Positions 25,635 to 34,286 of a stretch of 64,000 bases of DNA are shown here, in pieces (position 1 is the first letter of the stretch; each line of letters begins with the position of its first letter). Source of the stretch: Streptococcus suis (GTDB lineage Bacteria > Bacillota > Bacilli > Lactobacillales > Streptococcaceae); the NCBI GenBank assembly GCA_024583055.1, contig CP102145.1, positions 1,178,001-1,242,000 on the forward strand, written 5' to 3'. Under the pieces are notes generated by a model. That model saw only the letters and a list, made by a program, of their open reading frames with translations. It did not search any database and was not told the DNA's origin. The translations under genes and the position numbers were made by a program.

Positions 25635-26970
25635 GAGTCCACCTCACACCATCCTTGGTATCCAAGAGCTTGATTCCCTGGGCTGCCAATTGATCCCGAA
25701 TACGGTCAGCCGTCGCAAAGTCCCGATTGGCACGCGCTGCTTGACGTTCTTCAATCAGAGCTTCTATGTTCGCATCCAGCACTTCCTCTTCAAAGACAAT
25801 CCCGAAAACTTCCAACAGCTTGCCAAATTCCGCTTTGACAGTTTCATCGTAGTTGCCAGAGTTGATCCATTTTGCCATGTCAAAAATGGCGGTAATCCCA
25901 TTGGCTGCGTTGAAATCATCATCCATTGCCGCTTCAAAGGCCGCCAGATGTAATTCAAGAGCTGACTTATCCACAGAGTTTTGCATAGGTTGTGTATAAG
26001 TATTTTTCAGATACTTAAGATTGGTTTCCGCATCCGAAATGGCCTTTTCCGTATAATTCAACGGACGGCGGTAATGTTGGGTAGCTAGAAAGAATCGCAA
26101 GACCTGACCATCAATTTGTTCCAACATATCATGTGCTGTCAGGAAATTGCCCAAGGACTTGGACATCTTCTCATCGTTGATATTTAGCATGGCATTGTGC
26201 ATCCAATAATTCGCAAAAGTCTGACCTGTCTTACACTCAGACTGGGCGATTTCATTGGTATGGTGAGGGAATTCCAAGTCCGCTCCACCACCGTGAATAT
26301 CAATGGTATCTCCCAAAATCTCTGTCGCCATAACCGAACACTCGATATGCCAACCTGGACGACCTGCTCCCCAAGGGCTTTCCCAAGATACTTCACCTGG
26401 CTTGGCAGTTTTCCACAGGGCAAAATCAAAAGGATGTTCCTTGAGTTGACCTTCTCCCTCAACCCGACCAGAAGCACCAGCCTCTAAGTCAGATAGGGTT
26501 TTGTTGGCCAAACGGGCATAGTTTTCAGCCTTTTCCACACGAAAATAAACATCCCCAGCCGCCTCGTAGGCGTAACCCTTGTCAATCAAGACCTGCACAA
26601 AATCAATGATTTCATCCATATAGTCGATAACACGAGGATTTTTGGTAGCAGGCTTGACACCCAGTTTTGCCACATCTTCCTTGAAAGCTGCGATAAACTT
26701 ATCAGAAAGTTCCTTGGTTGTCATGCCAGCATCGTTAGCAGCCTTGATAATCTTGTCATCCACATCCGTAAAGTTTGAGATGTAAGTCACATCAAAGCCA
26801 CGATATTCAAAATAGCGGCGGATGGTATCAAAAGCCACAACACTACGGGCATTTCCGATATGGATGTAGTTGTAAACCGTCGGACCGCAAACATACATCT
26901 TGACCTTGCCCTCTTCCAAGGGCACAAAGTCACGCAAACTGCGAGTCATGGTATCGTAAATTTTAATCAT
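25627..26970 (-). CDS. cysS: Cysteinyl-tRNA synthetase
   Basis: Class I aminoacyl-tRNA synthetase charging tRNA-Cys. The 447-aa protein has the zinc-ligand Cys in MYVCGPTVYNYIHIGNARS with the HIGN signature (about 27-45), further zinc ligands in GWHIECSVMA and HTNEIAQSE, the KMSKSLGN loop near 265-272, and a C-terminal anticodon-binding helical domain ending DTKDGVRWTRD. It lies in a run of genes linked to cysteine (cysE upstream) and its cognate tRNA-Cys lies 3 kb away on the other strand. Confidence 0.97.
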   Translation of the reverse strand: MIKIYDTMTRSLRDFVPLEEGKVKMYVCGPTVYNYIHIGNARSVVAFDTIRRYFEYRGFDVTYISNFTDVDDKIIKAANDAGMTTKELSDKFIAAFKEDVAKLGVKPATKNPRVIDYMDEIIDFVQVLIDKGYAYEAAGDVYFRVEKAENYARLANKTLSDLEAGASGRVEGEGQLKEHPFDFALWKTAKPGEVSWESPWGAGRPGWHIECSVMATEILGDTIDIHGGGADLEFPHHTNEIAQSECKTGQTFANYWMHNAMLNINDEKMSKSLGNFLTAHDMLEQIDGQVLRFFLATQHYRRPLNYTEKAISDAETNLKYLKNTYTQPMQNSVDKSALELHLAAFEAAMDDDFNAANGITAIFDMAKWINSGNYDETVKAEFGKLLEVFGIVFEEEVLDANIEALIEERQAARANRDFATADRIRDQLAAQGIKLLDTKDGVRWTRD

Positions 26971-26980
26971 AGTTTCTCCA

Positions 26981-27166
26981 TTACTTCTGAGTATTCTTTA
27001 GGACTTGATACTTTTGATACAATTTTACTAGCCAATAAGCTGTCGCTGCCAACCAAATCATCCCTACCTGCCAGCTTCCTTGGGAGAATTTAAGGATAAA
27101 CATGATTGTCCCAGCAATGGCGGTCAACACATAAGGCCAGTTTTGTCTTACTAATTTTTTTAACAT
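26981..27166 (-). CDS. Small two-helix membrane protein
   Basis: A 61-aa protein with a basic N-terminus (MLKKLVRQNW) and two hydrophobic segments (about 11-25 YVLTAIAGTIMFILK and 33-48 QVGMIWLAATAYWLVK), ending KNTQK. No family recognised. Its start overlaps the stop of the upstream phosphorylase by seven bases and it ends 10 bp before cysS, so it is translated within the operon. A real gene is supported by this packing and by an AAGAACATT..AGAAAG leader, not by homology. Confidence 0.6.
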   Translation of the reverse strand: MLKKLVRQNWPYVLTAIAGTIMFILKFSQGSWQVGMIWLAATAYWLVKLYQKYQVLKNTQK

Positions 27167-27933
27167 GATCTACTTTCTAATGTTCTTGCAATGGCCATGG
27201 CCACTTCAAAGAAGGTCATACTGTCAACCGTCCGTTCTTCCCGACGGGCATCCCATTCATTCTTGTGGTGGTCCACATAGTCCGCCGTGTAGAAAAACTG
27301 ATAGACCTTGGCCTGACGATAATTGGCCCAAGCCATGATAGCAGAAGCCTCCATATCGACGACCATAGCACCAGCCGCTAGGCGGCGTTTGACCTTGGCA
27401 GCCGTTTCCCGATAGAAAGCGTCCGTGGTCCAGGTCTTGGCCCACACGTATTCGATTCCTGCTTGGTCCAAGGCCTTTTCCATGGTCAATAGCAGAGCAG
27501 GGTCATAGCTGATTTCCTCGCTAGCAGGAGCGTAATGGTAGCTAGTTCCCTCATCCCGAAGAGCGGATCTAGGAAGAATAATCTTATCCGCAGCAAGCGA
27601 CTTATCCAGCACCCCACAAGAACCCAGAACGATAAAATTCTCAAAGCCACAGGCTTTCAGTTCCTCCAAGTGACCAACCGCCATGGGAGCACCGATTACT
27701 GCCAACATGACCGCAACCTGCAGTCCATCTCTTTCCAAAATATACCAAGGATGACGACCATTTAGGGTCTGTAAATGACCACCTTCTCTGCTCTCAGGTA
27801 GCTGACGGACACGATCTACAATTTCCCCATTGAAGGAGAAAATCATGGTCTCACATACCTCACCGCCACCACGGATAGCCTTATCCGTCGGTTCAATAAC
27901 TACAGAGGTGTTTTCAAATTCTTCTAGTAGCAT
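27160..27933 (-). CDS. Nucleoside phosphorylase family protein
   Basis: A 257-aa enzyme of the PNP/UDP (NP-I) superfamily. It shows the substrate-side AVMLAVIGAPMAVGHLEELK, the central FIVLGSCGVLDKSLAADKII (phosphate/ribose site), and AGAMVVDMEASAIMAWANYR, the Met-Glu pair that binds ribose. These are the usual purine/uridine phosphorylase landmarks; specificity cannot be assigned. The ATG follows AAAGGAGAATGAT and starts one base after the GNAT gene's stop. In the cysE-cysS operon. Confidence 0.85.
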   Translation of the reverse strand: MLLEEFENTSVVIEPTDKAIRGGGEVCETMIFSFNGEIVDRVRQLPESREGGHLQTLNGRHPWYILERDGLQVAVMLAVIGAPMAVGHLEELKACGFENFIVLGSCGVLDKSLAADKIILPRSALRDEGTSYHYAPASEEISYDPALLLTMEKALDQAGIEYVWAKTWTTDAFYRETAAKVKRRLAAGAMVVDMEASAIMAWANYRQAKVYQFFYTADYVDHHKNEWDARREERTVDSMTFFEVAMAIARTLESRSC

Positions 27934-27934
27934 A

Positions 27935-28795
27935 TCATTCTCCTTTTGGGTCTAGATAAACTACTTGTGTCTGCTTTGTAAAACCGATAGTTTCATACAG
28001 CCGCTTAGCGATGAGGTTATCATCTTCGACGGCGATTTGAAAGGGTTTGTCATTTTTCCTGATAAGGTCATTAATGACAGCTTTGACTAAGTAAGTACCG
28101 TAACCTTTTTGTTGCTGGTCTGGTGCGATAGCTAAACCGTAAAGATAGTTATCATCGGTCGAGATATCTACTGTGCAAGAGCCTATAACCGCTCCGCTAT
28201 GTTCCAAAAGATAAAGCAAGCTGTCTGCATCAGCGATAGCCTCACGTGCGTAACGAAGAGCCACCTCATAGTCGCTATCAAAGACCTTTGTCTGGAAACA
28301 CGCAATGTCGTCTGCATGGTGAGCCTGTGCCAAACTTACTGTGAGTTCAGCCTGTTGTGAGAACTGATACGGCTCTCGCTCACGTCCCAGCCATGTCTCA
28401 GTATCCGTATCTTCTACCAAGTTCCATGCTGTCGCAAGGTCTGGGTGCTTGTCCAGAAAGACACGTTCGGTCTGAAAGGTCACACTAGCGATAGGATAGT
28501 TAGCCGTCTTCATCTGGTAACAATCATAGAGCTTGCGTGCCAGCCCCTGTCTGCGGTAGTCTGGGCGCACAATAATCGCAAGTTCCACATCCTCATCATC
28601 GGCATACACGGTCAAGAGTCCCACCAACTGTTCGCCTTGATAAGCCAAGAAAAAAGCTGGCATTTCAGGGTCAAAGTTGAGCATATTTGACAGGTAAGGG
28701 GCACGATAGGTCCCGTCATGGGATTGTACAGTACTTATCAGAGTTTTTGCTGCGGATAACTGCTGGGGATTTAGGACATTAGTAGCTATTATCAT
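27935..28795 (-). CDS. GNAT family N-acetyltransferase with two GNAT domains
   Basis: A 286-aa protein with two acetyltransferase folds in tandem. The N-terminal domain (about 1-130) has VELAIIVRPDYRRQGLARKL, carrying the Q/R-x-x-G-x-A acetyl-CoA loop. The C-terminal domain (about 145-286) has LYGLAIAPDQQQKGYGTYLV with the same loop, then FYRL-type IAKRLYETIGFTKQTQV. Double-GNAT proteins acetylate amines, amino acids or peptides; the substrate is unknown. Sits between cysE and the phosphorylase. Confidence 0.85.
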   Translation of the reverse strand: MIIATNVLNPQQLSAAKTLISTVQSHDGTYRAPYLSNMLNFDPEMPAFFLAYQGEQLVGLLTVYADDEDVELAIIVRPDYRRQGLARKLYDCYQMKTANYPIASVTFQTERVFLDKHPDLATAWNLVEDTDTETWLGREREPYQFSQQAELTVSLAQAHHADDIACFQTKVFDSDYEVALRYAREAIADADSLLYLLEHSGAVIGSCTVDISTDDNYLYGLAIAPDQQQKGYGTYLVKAVINDLIRKNDKPFQIAVEDDNLIAKRLYETIGFTKQTQVVYLDPKGE

Positions 28796-28850
28796 GCTTA
28801 TTTTTCCTCTCTGTAGCTAACTCACATAGGACTTACCATATGTGGCTTTC

Positions 28851-29468
28851 CTACAAATGCGACGAATGGTGGCTAGCTTCTCGTAATTCCGCAAGCTTAG
28901 TCGTGTAGTGTTCACGACCACCTTCCATGTCATGAATGACCTTCTCATCTTTTTGACCATGAACACGGACGATTTTAGCCGGCATACCGACCACTGTCAC
29001 ATCTGCTGGAACATCGGCTAGGACAACGGCAGCTGCACCCACTTTAGCATTTTCCCCAATCTCAATAGGGCCAATGACTTGGGCGTGGGCAGAAACCAGA
29101 GCCCCTTTTCGCACAGTCGGATGGCGTTTGCCACAATCCTTACCCGTACCACCAAGCGTCACCCCGTGGTAAAGCATGACACCTGATTCAATAATGGCGG
29201 TCTCTCCGATAACCAAACCAGCTCCGTGGTCAATGAAGACCCCTGAAGCAATCTCAGCACCTGGATGAATTTCAATATTGGTCCAAAAACGCCAAAATTG
29301 GCTGTGCATCCTAGCTAGTAATTTAAAGCCTTTTTTCCACATCCAGTGGGACAGACGGTGGGCAGCCAAGGCCTTGACACCTGGGTAGGTCAAAAGAACT
29401 TCCAAGGTCGTCCGTGCTGCCGGATCTTTTTCTTTTACAATCTCAATGGTGTCCTTCCACCAACCCAT
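28851..29468 (-). CDS. cysE: Serine O-acetyltransferase
   Basis: Transfers acetyl from acetyl-CoA to L-serine, the first step of cysteine synthesis. The 205-aa protein has the helical N-terminal part (about 1-65) including LLTYPGVKALAAHRLSHWMW. A left-handed beta-helix of hexapeptide repeats follows (FWTNIEIHPGAEIASGVFID, HGAGLVIGETAIIESGVMLY, HGVTLGGTGKDCGKRHPTVR) with the catalytic Asp-His pair in 'FIDHGAG' and the second His in 'YHGVTLGG'. ATG 29468 was preferred since AAGGAGTGACT precedes it. First gene of the downstream cys string. Confidence 0.95.
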   Translation of the reverse strand: MGWWKDTIEIVKEKDPAARTTLEVLLTYPGVKALAAHRLSHWMWKKGFKLLARMHSQFWRFWTNIEIHPGAEIASGVFIDHGAGLVIGETAIIESGVMLYHGVTLGGTGKDCGKRHPTVRKGALVSAHAQVIGPIEIGENAKVGAAAVVLADVPADVTVVGMPAKIVRVHGQKDEKVIHDMEGGREHYTTKLAELREASHHSSHL

Positions 29469-29521
29469 AGTCACTCCTTCTAGCGAGAAGACAAGCCCGC
29501 TACCGAACTTGTCTACTCAGC

Positions 29522-31741
29522 TTATTTCTTTTCAACCTTGTGGAATTTGAATTCGCCAAAGTTGTTGTCTTTTTTCTCTTTGTGGTCTCTTGGACGGCGA
29601 GGTTTGTCAGAACGCTCGCGTTTTTCTGGCTCCACATAACCTTCTGGTTTTGGAAGAAGAGCCTTCATAGAAGCGTCAATACGTCCTTTATCATCAATCT
29701 TGATAACTTTGACATCAACAATATCACCAATTTCAACCAAATCTTCTGGTTTATTGACACGGGTCCAAGCCATTTCAGAAACGTGAACCAAGGCATCTGT
29801 CTTGTCAAAGAGGTTGACAAAGGCACCGAATTTCTCCAAACGAACGACTTTTGCTTGGAAGACTTCGTCCACTTTTGCCTCGCGAACAAGACCTGCGATG
29901 ATTTCTTTGGTCCGCTCAATCGCATCACGATCTGGTGAGAAGATAGCCACAAGCCCGTCTTCGTCGATATCGATTTTCACGCCAGTTTCTGCAATAATCT
30001 TATCAATAGTTTCGCCACCCTTACCGATGACAATCTTGATTTTATCTACATCAATCTTGATCGTGTCAATCTTCGGTGCAGTTGGTGCCAAGTCAGGACG
30101 AACTTCTGGGATAGTCGCTTCGATGACATCAAGGATTTCAAAACGTGCCTTCTTAGCCTGTGCCAAGGCTTCTTCCAAGATTTGCGGTGTGATCCCGTCA
30201 ATCTTGATGTCCATCTGAAGAGCTGTGATCCCGTCACGAGTACCTGCCACCTTGAAGTCCATGTCGCCGAAGTGGTCCTCAAGACCTTGAATATCGGTCA
30301 AGACAGTGTAGTTTGTCCCGTCTGAAATCAGACCCATGGCAATCCCTGCAACTGGTGCCTTGATTGGCACACCACCTGCCATGAGGGCAAGGGTACCAGC
30401 TGTGATAGAAGCCTGTGAGGAAGAACCGTTTGACTCCAAGACTTCTGCTACCAAGCGGATAGCGTAAGGGAAGTCTTCCAAGCTAGGCAAGACTTGCTCA
30501 AGGGCACGCTCGCCAAGGGCTCCGTGACCAATTTCACGACGACCAGGTGCTCCGTAACGACCTGTTGATCCCACTGAGTATTGTGGGAAGTTATAGTGGT
30601 GCAAGAAGCGTTTCTTGTACTCATCATCCAAACCGTCGATGATTTGAGTTTCACCCATTGGAGCCAAGGTCAAGACAGAAAGAGCTTGCGTTTGACCACG
30701 AGTGAAAAGACCTGAGCCATGAACGTTTGGCAAGAAATCTACTTCTGCATCCAGCGGACGAATCTCATCCACACGGCGTCCATCTGGGCGGACCTTGTCT
30801 TCTGTAATCAAACGACGAACTTCTGCGTGCTCCATGAGTTCCAAGATTTCATGAACGTCACGCATGATGCGGTCAAATTCTTCGTGTTCAGCGTATTTTT
30901 CTTGGTAGGCTGCGATGACCGTTTCACGCACCGCATTGGTCGCATCTTCACGGGCCAACTTTTCTTCAACCTGCACCGCTTTTTTCAAATCGTCATTGTA
31001 AGCTGCAACAATCTCAGCCTGCAATTCCGGATCAACTTGAAGAAGCTCCACATCTGCTTTTTCCTTGCCGACTGCTGCTACAATTTGATTTTGGAAGTCA
31101 AGGAGTTCTTGAATGGCCGCATGACCTTTCAAGAGGGCTTCCAACATGATGTCCTCTGACAATTCTTTGGCACCAGACTCAACCATGTTGATGGCGTCCT
31201 TGTTACCAGCCACTGTCAAATCAAGGAGGGACTCTTCCATCTGAGCCTTGTCAGGGTTGATGATGAGTTCTCCATTGACATAACCAACCTGCACACCTGC
31301 GATTGGGCCGTTGAATGGGATGTCTGAGATTGCCAATGCCAATGAAGAACCAAACATAGCTGCCATTGGAGCAGAAGCATCTGGATCGTAAGAAAGCACT
31401 GTGTTGATGACTTGGACTTCGTTGCGGAAACCTTCCGCAAACATTGGACGGATCGGACGGTCAATCAAACGAGCAGTCAAGGTCGCATCGGTTGACGGAC
31501 GGCCTTCACGCTTCATCCAGCCACCTGGGAATTTCCCAGCAGCGTACATTTTCTCTTCATAGTTGACTTGGAGGGGGAAGAAGTCTCCCGTCGCCATTTT
31601 TTTGGACATAACTGCCGCAGTCAAGACTGTGGAGTCACCATAGCGAACAACAACCGCACCGTTGGCTTGTTTGGCAACCTGGCCAGTTTCAACGACCAAT
31701 TTCTTGCCAGCAAAAACCGTTTCAAATACTTGTTTTGACAT
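29522..31741 (-). CDS. pnp: Polyribonucleotide nucleotidyltransferase
   Basis: 3'-5' phosphorolytic exoribonuclease of the RNA degradosome. The 739-aa protein has two RNase PH domains (about 10-215 and 310-540; the second has the phosphate-binding [18 protein letters not shown] region), a KH domain (about 552-612, [20 protein letters not shown]) and an S1 domain (about 620-690, [20 protein letters not shown]). The C-terminal tail is charged. It normally follows rpsO; here an IS110 element separates the two. It keeps its own apparent promoter (-10 TAAAAT about 31840) and a leader hairpin (about 31780-31822) of the kind processed by RNase III. Confidence 0.97.
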   Translation of the reverse strand: MSKQVFETVFAGKKLVVETGQVAKQANGAVVVRYGDSTVLTAAVMSKKMATGDFFPLQVNYEEKMYAAGKFPGGWMKREGRPSTDATLTARLIDRPIRPMFAEGFRNEVQVINTVLSYDPDASAPMAAMFGSSLALAISDIPFNGPIAGVQVGYVNGELIINPDKAQMEESLLDLTVAGNKDAINMVESGAKELSEDIMLEALLKGHAAIQELLDFQNQIVAAVGKEKADVELLQVDPELQAEIVAAYNDDLKKAVQVEEKLAREDATNAVRETVIAAYQEKYAEHEEFDRIMRDVHEILELMEHAEVRRLITEDKVRPDGRRVDEIRPLDAEVDFLPNVHGSGLFTRGQTQALSVLTLAPMGETQIIDGLDDEYKKRFLHHYNFPQYSVGSTGRYGAPGRREIGHGALGERALEQVLPSLEDFPYAIRLVAEVLESNGSSSQASITAGTLALMAGGVPIKAPVAGIAMGLISDGTNYTVLTDIQGLEDHFGDMDFKVAGTRDGITALQMDIKIDGITPQILEEALAQAKKARFEILDVIEATIPEVRPDLAPTAPKIDTIKIDVDKIKIVIGKGGETIDKIIAETGVKIDIDEDGLVAIFSPDRDAIERTKEIIAGLVREAKVDEVFQAKVVRLEKFGAFVNLFDKTDALVHVSEMAWTRVNKPEDLVEIGDIVDVKVIKIDDKGRIDASMKALLPKPEGYVEPEKRERSDKPRRPRDHKEKKDNNFGEFKFHKVEKK

Positions 31742-31936
31742 GAATGTTCTCCTAATTGTTAATTTACGTGTTTTCTACAAAGTTCAACCCAATAGAATTA
31801 CTGGATTCAGCTTTGCACAAAACCACGCTTAAATTTTATTTTATCATATTTAATAGAAAATGTGGGGAAATGAGGAAGGAAATTATGACTTTAACCAAGG
31901 GAAGCAGCAGGGTACAGCATATCTTGATTAACAAGT

Positions 31937-32008
31937 AGCAAATGTGTTAAAGCACACTACGATGGATTCCTATTTTTGCTGGACATTCTTACCGCTTTTA
32001 TATCTTGA
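31937..32008. repeat. Intergenic repeat, left copy beside IS110
   Basis: TGTGTTAAAGCACACTACGA, then TGGATTCCTATTTTTGCTGG and ACATTCTTACCGCTTTTATA, closely matches 33754-33820 (TGTGCTAAAGCACACTGCGA, TGAATTCCTATTTTTGCTGG, ACTTTCTTAACGCTCTCACA). Both copies carry the palindrome GTGYTAAAGCAC and end ATCTTGA. They flank the IS110 element in the same orientation. Confidence 0.65.
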
Positions 32009-32061
32009 GCAGTCGAACACAGCCTAAAAACTCGGAAAAAAGAGAAACAAAAACATACTAA

Positions 32062-32275
32062 GATTAGTAGTGAAGAAATCTCCGACGGGAGAGAGTACTC
32101 ACTACTTTTTTCATTCTCAAGATGATAAAGTAGAGGTGTCTTGTTAAGTCGAGGGTTCTTTTGACGCTAGACGTCGCGACAAAAACTGGCAAGACACCTG
32201 TTTTAGGAAGAATGTTATCAAAGTATGTGGGACGCCAGACGTCGAGTATTGAAAATGACATCGCTAAAACAAGGA
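32062..32275 (+). ncRNA. Putative IS110 bridge RNA
   Basis: Three consecutive structures precede the transposase. Hairpin 1 pairs AGTAGTGA (32066-32073) with TCACTACT (32099-32106) and inner TCTCC with GGAGA. Loop 2 has a perfect 10-bp stem AGGTGTCTTG (32134-32143)/CAAGACACCT (32190-32199) closing a 46-nt loop. Loop 3 starts on the very next base: GTTTTAG (32200-32206)/CTAAAAC (32264-32270), with inner ATGT/ACAT. Loops 2 and 3 share GACGCYAGACGTCG (32163-32176; 32231-32244; 13/14). IS110 bridge RNAs have this layout: 5' hairpin, target-binding loop, donor-binding loop. Expression and guide pairing are inferred. Confidence 0.7.
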
Positions 32276-32301
32276 ATCATTCAAGACAAAGAGGTAGTAT
32301 C

Positions 32302-33504
32302 ATGCGAGTAGTATTTGGGATTGACGTGAGTAAGGTAAGTTCAGAAATAGCCATTCTAGTCAATGGCGAGAAGGTACATAACTACACCATGTCCAATGAT
32401 GCCATTGGCTTTTCACGGCTACTTGGCGATTTGAGAACCGTCCACAAGCCAGAAATCATCTTTGAAGCAACAGGCGTCTATTCTCGTCGTCTTCAATCTT
32501 TTCTGGATGAACATGGCTACGCTTATACACGACTCAATCCCTTAGAAGCCAAGAAGCAACTGGATAGCTTGCGTGTGAGAAAAACAGATCAAATTGACGC
32601 CGAAAAACTAGCTCAATCTCAGTTTGTACTGAATCGTAAATCGACGTATGTCCAAGAAGAAGTCTACCAAAACTTGCGGGATCTCAGTCGTTTCTATCAG
32701 AATCTGACCGAGGACATTGTTCGGGCTAAAAACCGCCTGCACAAGGTCTTACAGGTCACTTTCCCTGAATTGGAAAATATCTTGTCAACACCAACTGGTG
32801 AACAATACTGGAACTTAGTTATAGCTTTTCCTTGTAAGGACTTCGTGCTTGAGCTAAGCCAGGATAAACTCTTAGAAAGCATTCGTCAATCCACTTCAAA
32901 ACGGATTTCGGACAAGCGTGTGGCGTACTTAGCCGAAAAGCTGATAGCACTAGCTAATCAATCTTATTGTGCCGTCAAGAAAACCTCTCCAATGCTGGAA
33001 GAGGTCCGTTACTATACAAAAGAATTGCTTAGACTTTCTGAACAGAGACAGGCAGTCTTAGACGAAATGGTGGAACTAGCCCAACCTTTACCAGAGTATG
33101 ACATTCTGCTTTCTATTCCTGGTATCGCTGAGACTACTGCAACAAGTATTATTGGCGAACTGGGAGATATTCGCCGTTTTCAGTCTGCCAATCAAATCAA
33201 TGCCTTTATCGGTATTGACCTGAGACACTATGAATCTGGAAACTTCATCGCTAAGGAACACATTACCAAGCGTGGCAATCCCTATGCTAGAAAGATTCTG
33301 TTCAAATGCATTCACAATATCGCTTCAGCTAGTCACACCAATCCTTGCCATATAGCAGACTTTTATGAGAAACGAAAAAGGCAATCGCAAATGACTTCAA
33401 CGAAGCCACACACGATTGCCTCCATACATCGACTCATTCGGACAATGTATTACCTCATTATGCATAACAAACTTTACGATTACGCTTCAACCCAAAATCG
33501 ATAA
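32302..33504 (+). CDS. IS110 family transposase (DEDD recombinase)
   Basis: A 400-aa RNA-guided recombinase. The N-terminal RuvC-like domain holds the DEDD residues in order: Asp8 (FGIDVSK), Glu55 (IIFEATGVYS), Asp96 and Asp99 (RKTDQIDAEKLA). A coiled-coil middle follows. The C-terminal transposase_20 domain has SIPGIAETTATSIIGELGDI and the Ser-rich HYESGNFIAKEHITKRGNPY, where the catalytic serine is expected. Start ATG 32302 has GAGG seven bases upstream. The open frame extends back to 32161 but lies inside the putative bridge RNA, so that start is rejected. Full length, no frameshift. Confidence 0.95.
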   Translation: MRVVFGIDVSKVSSEIAILVNGEKVHNYTMSNDAIGFSRLLGDLRTVHKPEIIFEATGVYSRRLQSFLDEHGYAYTRLNPLEAKKQLDSLRVRKTDQIDAEKLAQSQFVLNRKSTYVQEEVYQNLRDLSRFYQNLTEDIVRAKNRLHKVLQVTFPELENILSTPTGEQYWNLVIAFPCKDFVLELSQDKLLESIRQSTSKRISDKRVAYLAEKLIALANQSYCAVKKTSPMLEEVRYYTKELLRLSEQRQAVLDEMVELAQPLPEYDILLSIPGIAETTATSIIGELGDIRRFQSANQINAFIGIDLRHYESGNFIAKEHITKRGNPYARKILFKCIHNIASASHTNPCHIADFYEKRKRQSQMTSTKPHTIASIHRLIRTMYYLIMHNKLYDYASTQNR

Positions 33505-33527
33505 AACTGTTTATGCTCTATCATTGT

Positions 33528-33561
33528 AACACCTTATCAAAAAATTTCAACATAAGGTGTT
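33528..33561 (+). terminator. Hairpin after the IS110 transposase
   Basis: Perfect 10-bp stem AACACCTTAT (33528-33537)/ATAAGGTGTT (33552-33561) followed by GGTTTTG. Likely a transcription stop near the right end of the element. Confidence 0.6.
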
Positions 33562-33683
33562 GGTTTTGTATACACTTTTTTCACTAAACTTTAGTCCAAA
33601 AGAAAACAATTTCCTTATTTTGACTATTGAACTCAAAATATTTTTCGTCAAATACCTTGATAGACTTGACAAATGGTAGAAAA

Positions 33684-33704
33684 AGAACCTGAAAAACAGG
33701 CTCT
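33684..33704 (-). terminator. Terminator downstream of rpsO
   Basis: On the minus strand AGAGCCTG-TTTTT-CAGGTTCT is followed by TTTTCTACC. It lies about 120 bp past the rpsO stop, beyond the repeat copy, so rpsO transcription probably ends before reaching the IS110 element. Confidence 0.65.
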
Positions 33705-33743
33705 TGCTGAATTGAGTTCGAGCTAAAAGTCTGGCAAAAAAGA

Positions 33744-33821
33744 TAATTCAACTTGTGTGCTAAAGCACACTGCGATGAATTCCTATTTTTGCTGGACTTT
33801 CTTAACGCTCTCACATCTTGA
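33744..33821. repeat. Intergenic repeat, right copy beside IS110
   Basis: Second copy of the repeat at 31937-32008 (see there), directly abutting the rpsO stop codon. It contains GTGTGCTAAAGCACAC, a 16-bp near-palindrome, and ATTCCTATTTTTGCTGGAC. Confidence 0.65.
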
Positions 33822-34091
33822 TTAACGACGGAGTCCGAGTGAGTGAATCAATTCACGGTAACGGTTTACGTCTGTGCGGCGTAGGTATGCCAACAAGTTA
33901 CGACGGCGACCGATTTTTTTCATCAAACCACGGTAAGTTGCGTGGTCTTTTTTATGTTGTTTGATGTGGTCGTTAAGGTGGTTGATTTCCCAAGTAAGTA
34001 CTGCTACTTGTACTTCAACTGAACCTGTGTCGCCTTCATGACGAGCATATTGTGCCATGATTTCATTTTTTTTCTCTTTTGAGATTGCCAT
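33822..34091 (-). CDS. rpsO: 30S ribosomal protein S15
   Basis: Small-subunit protein uS15, a primary 16S rRNA binder. The 89-aa protein has the full family length: [20 protein letters not shown], the helix [40 protein letters not shown] (rRNA-contacting His/Asp-His) and the C-terminal [20 protein letters not shown]. The ATG at 34091 is preceded by AAAGGAGAACATATC; the frame is open further upstream only through the leader. It has a consensus promoter and a structured leader. Confidence 0.97.
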   Translation of the reverse strand: MAISKEKKNEIMAQYARHEGDTGSVEVQVAVLTWEINHLNDHIKQHKKDHATYRGLMKKIGRRRNLLAYLRRTDVNRYRELIHSLGLRR

Positions 34092-34214
34092 GATATGTTC
34101 TCCTTTGTTTTTGAGCCTAATCCGAGTGACAGGTTGGCGACCTGTAACCAAGAAAAAGCTAGATTTGTCCTTTTGGACCTTAACCATTCTATCAAGGAAT
34201 GACCTTTTTGTCAA
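34092..34214 (-). promoter_or_regulatory. rpsO promoter and S15-type leader
   Basis: Minus strand: -35 TTGACA (34209-34214), 17-bp spacer, -10 TAGAAT (34186-34191), start near 34179. The roughly 88-nt leader has a GTCC-AAAA-GGAC hairpin (34166-34179) and ACAGGTCGCCAACCTGT (34129-34145). S15 commonly represses its own translation by binding such a leader; no assignment to a defined class can be made by eye. Confidence 0.6.
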
Positions 34215-34286
34215 CTGATTTGAGAAATAGCTGAGCTGCTCTGCTATTTTCAAAAAAAGCCAGCCGGAGCCGACTTTCACTTTATC

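Larger units (their letters stand above)
32050..33575 (+). mobile_element. IS110-family insertion sequence (approximate borders)
   Basis: About 1.5 kb containing a DEDD recombinase gene and, upstream, the long structured noncoding end expected for the IS110 group. IS110 elements lack terminal inverted repeats and usually leave little or no duplication, so the borders are estimates: ACATACT (32053-32059) on the left, and the region after the 33528-33561 hairpin with GTATACACT (33568-33576) on the right both end in a CT dinucleotide, the core used by some family members. It is inserted between rpsO and pnp. Confidence 0.7.

Noticed and set aside
32161..32301. Upstream extension of the IS110 transposase frame
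   Set aside because: No ribosome-binding site, no transposase homology, and it lies within the structured putative bridge RNA; the family N-terminus starts at 32302.
33584..33814. A 76-codon minus ORF between IS110 and rpsO
   Set aside because: It spans the rpsO terminator and the repeat copy, has no ribosome-binding site and no recognisable motif.
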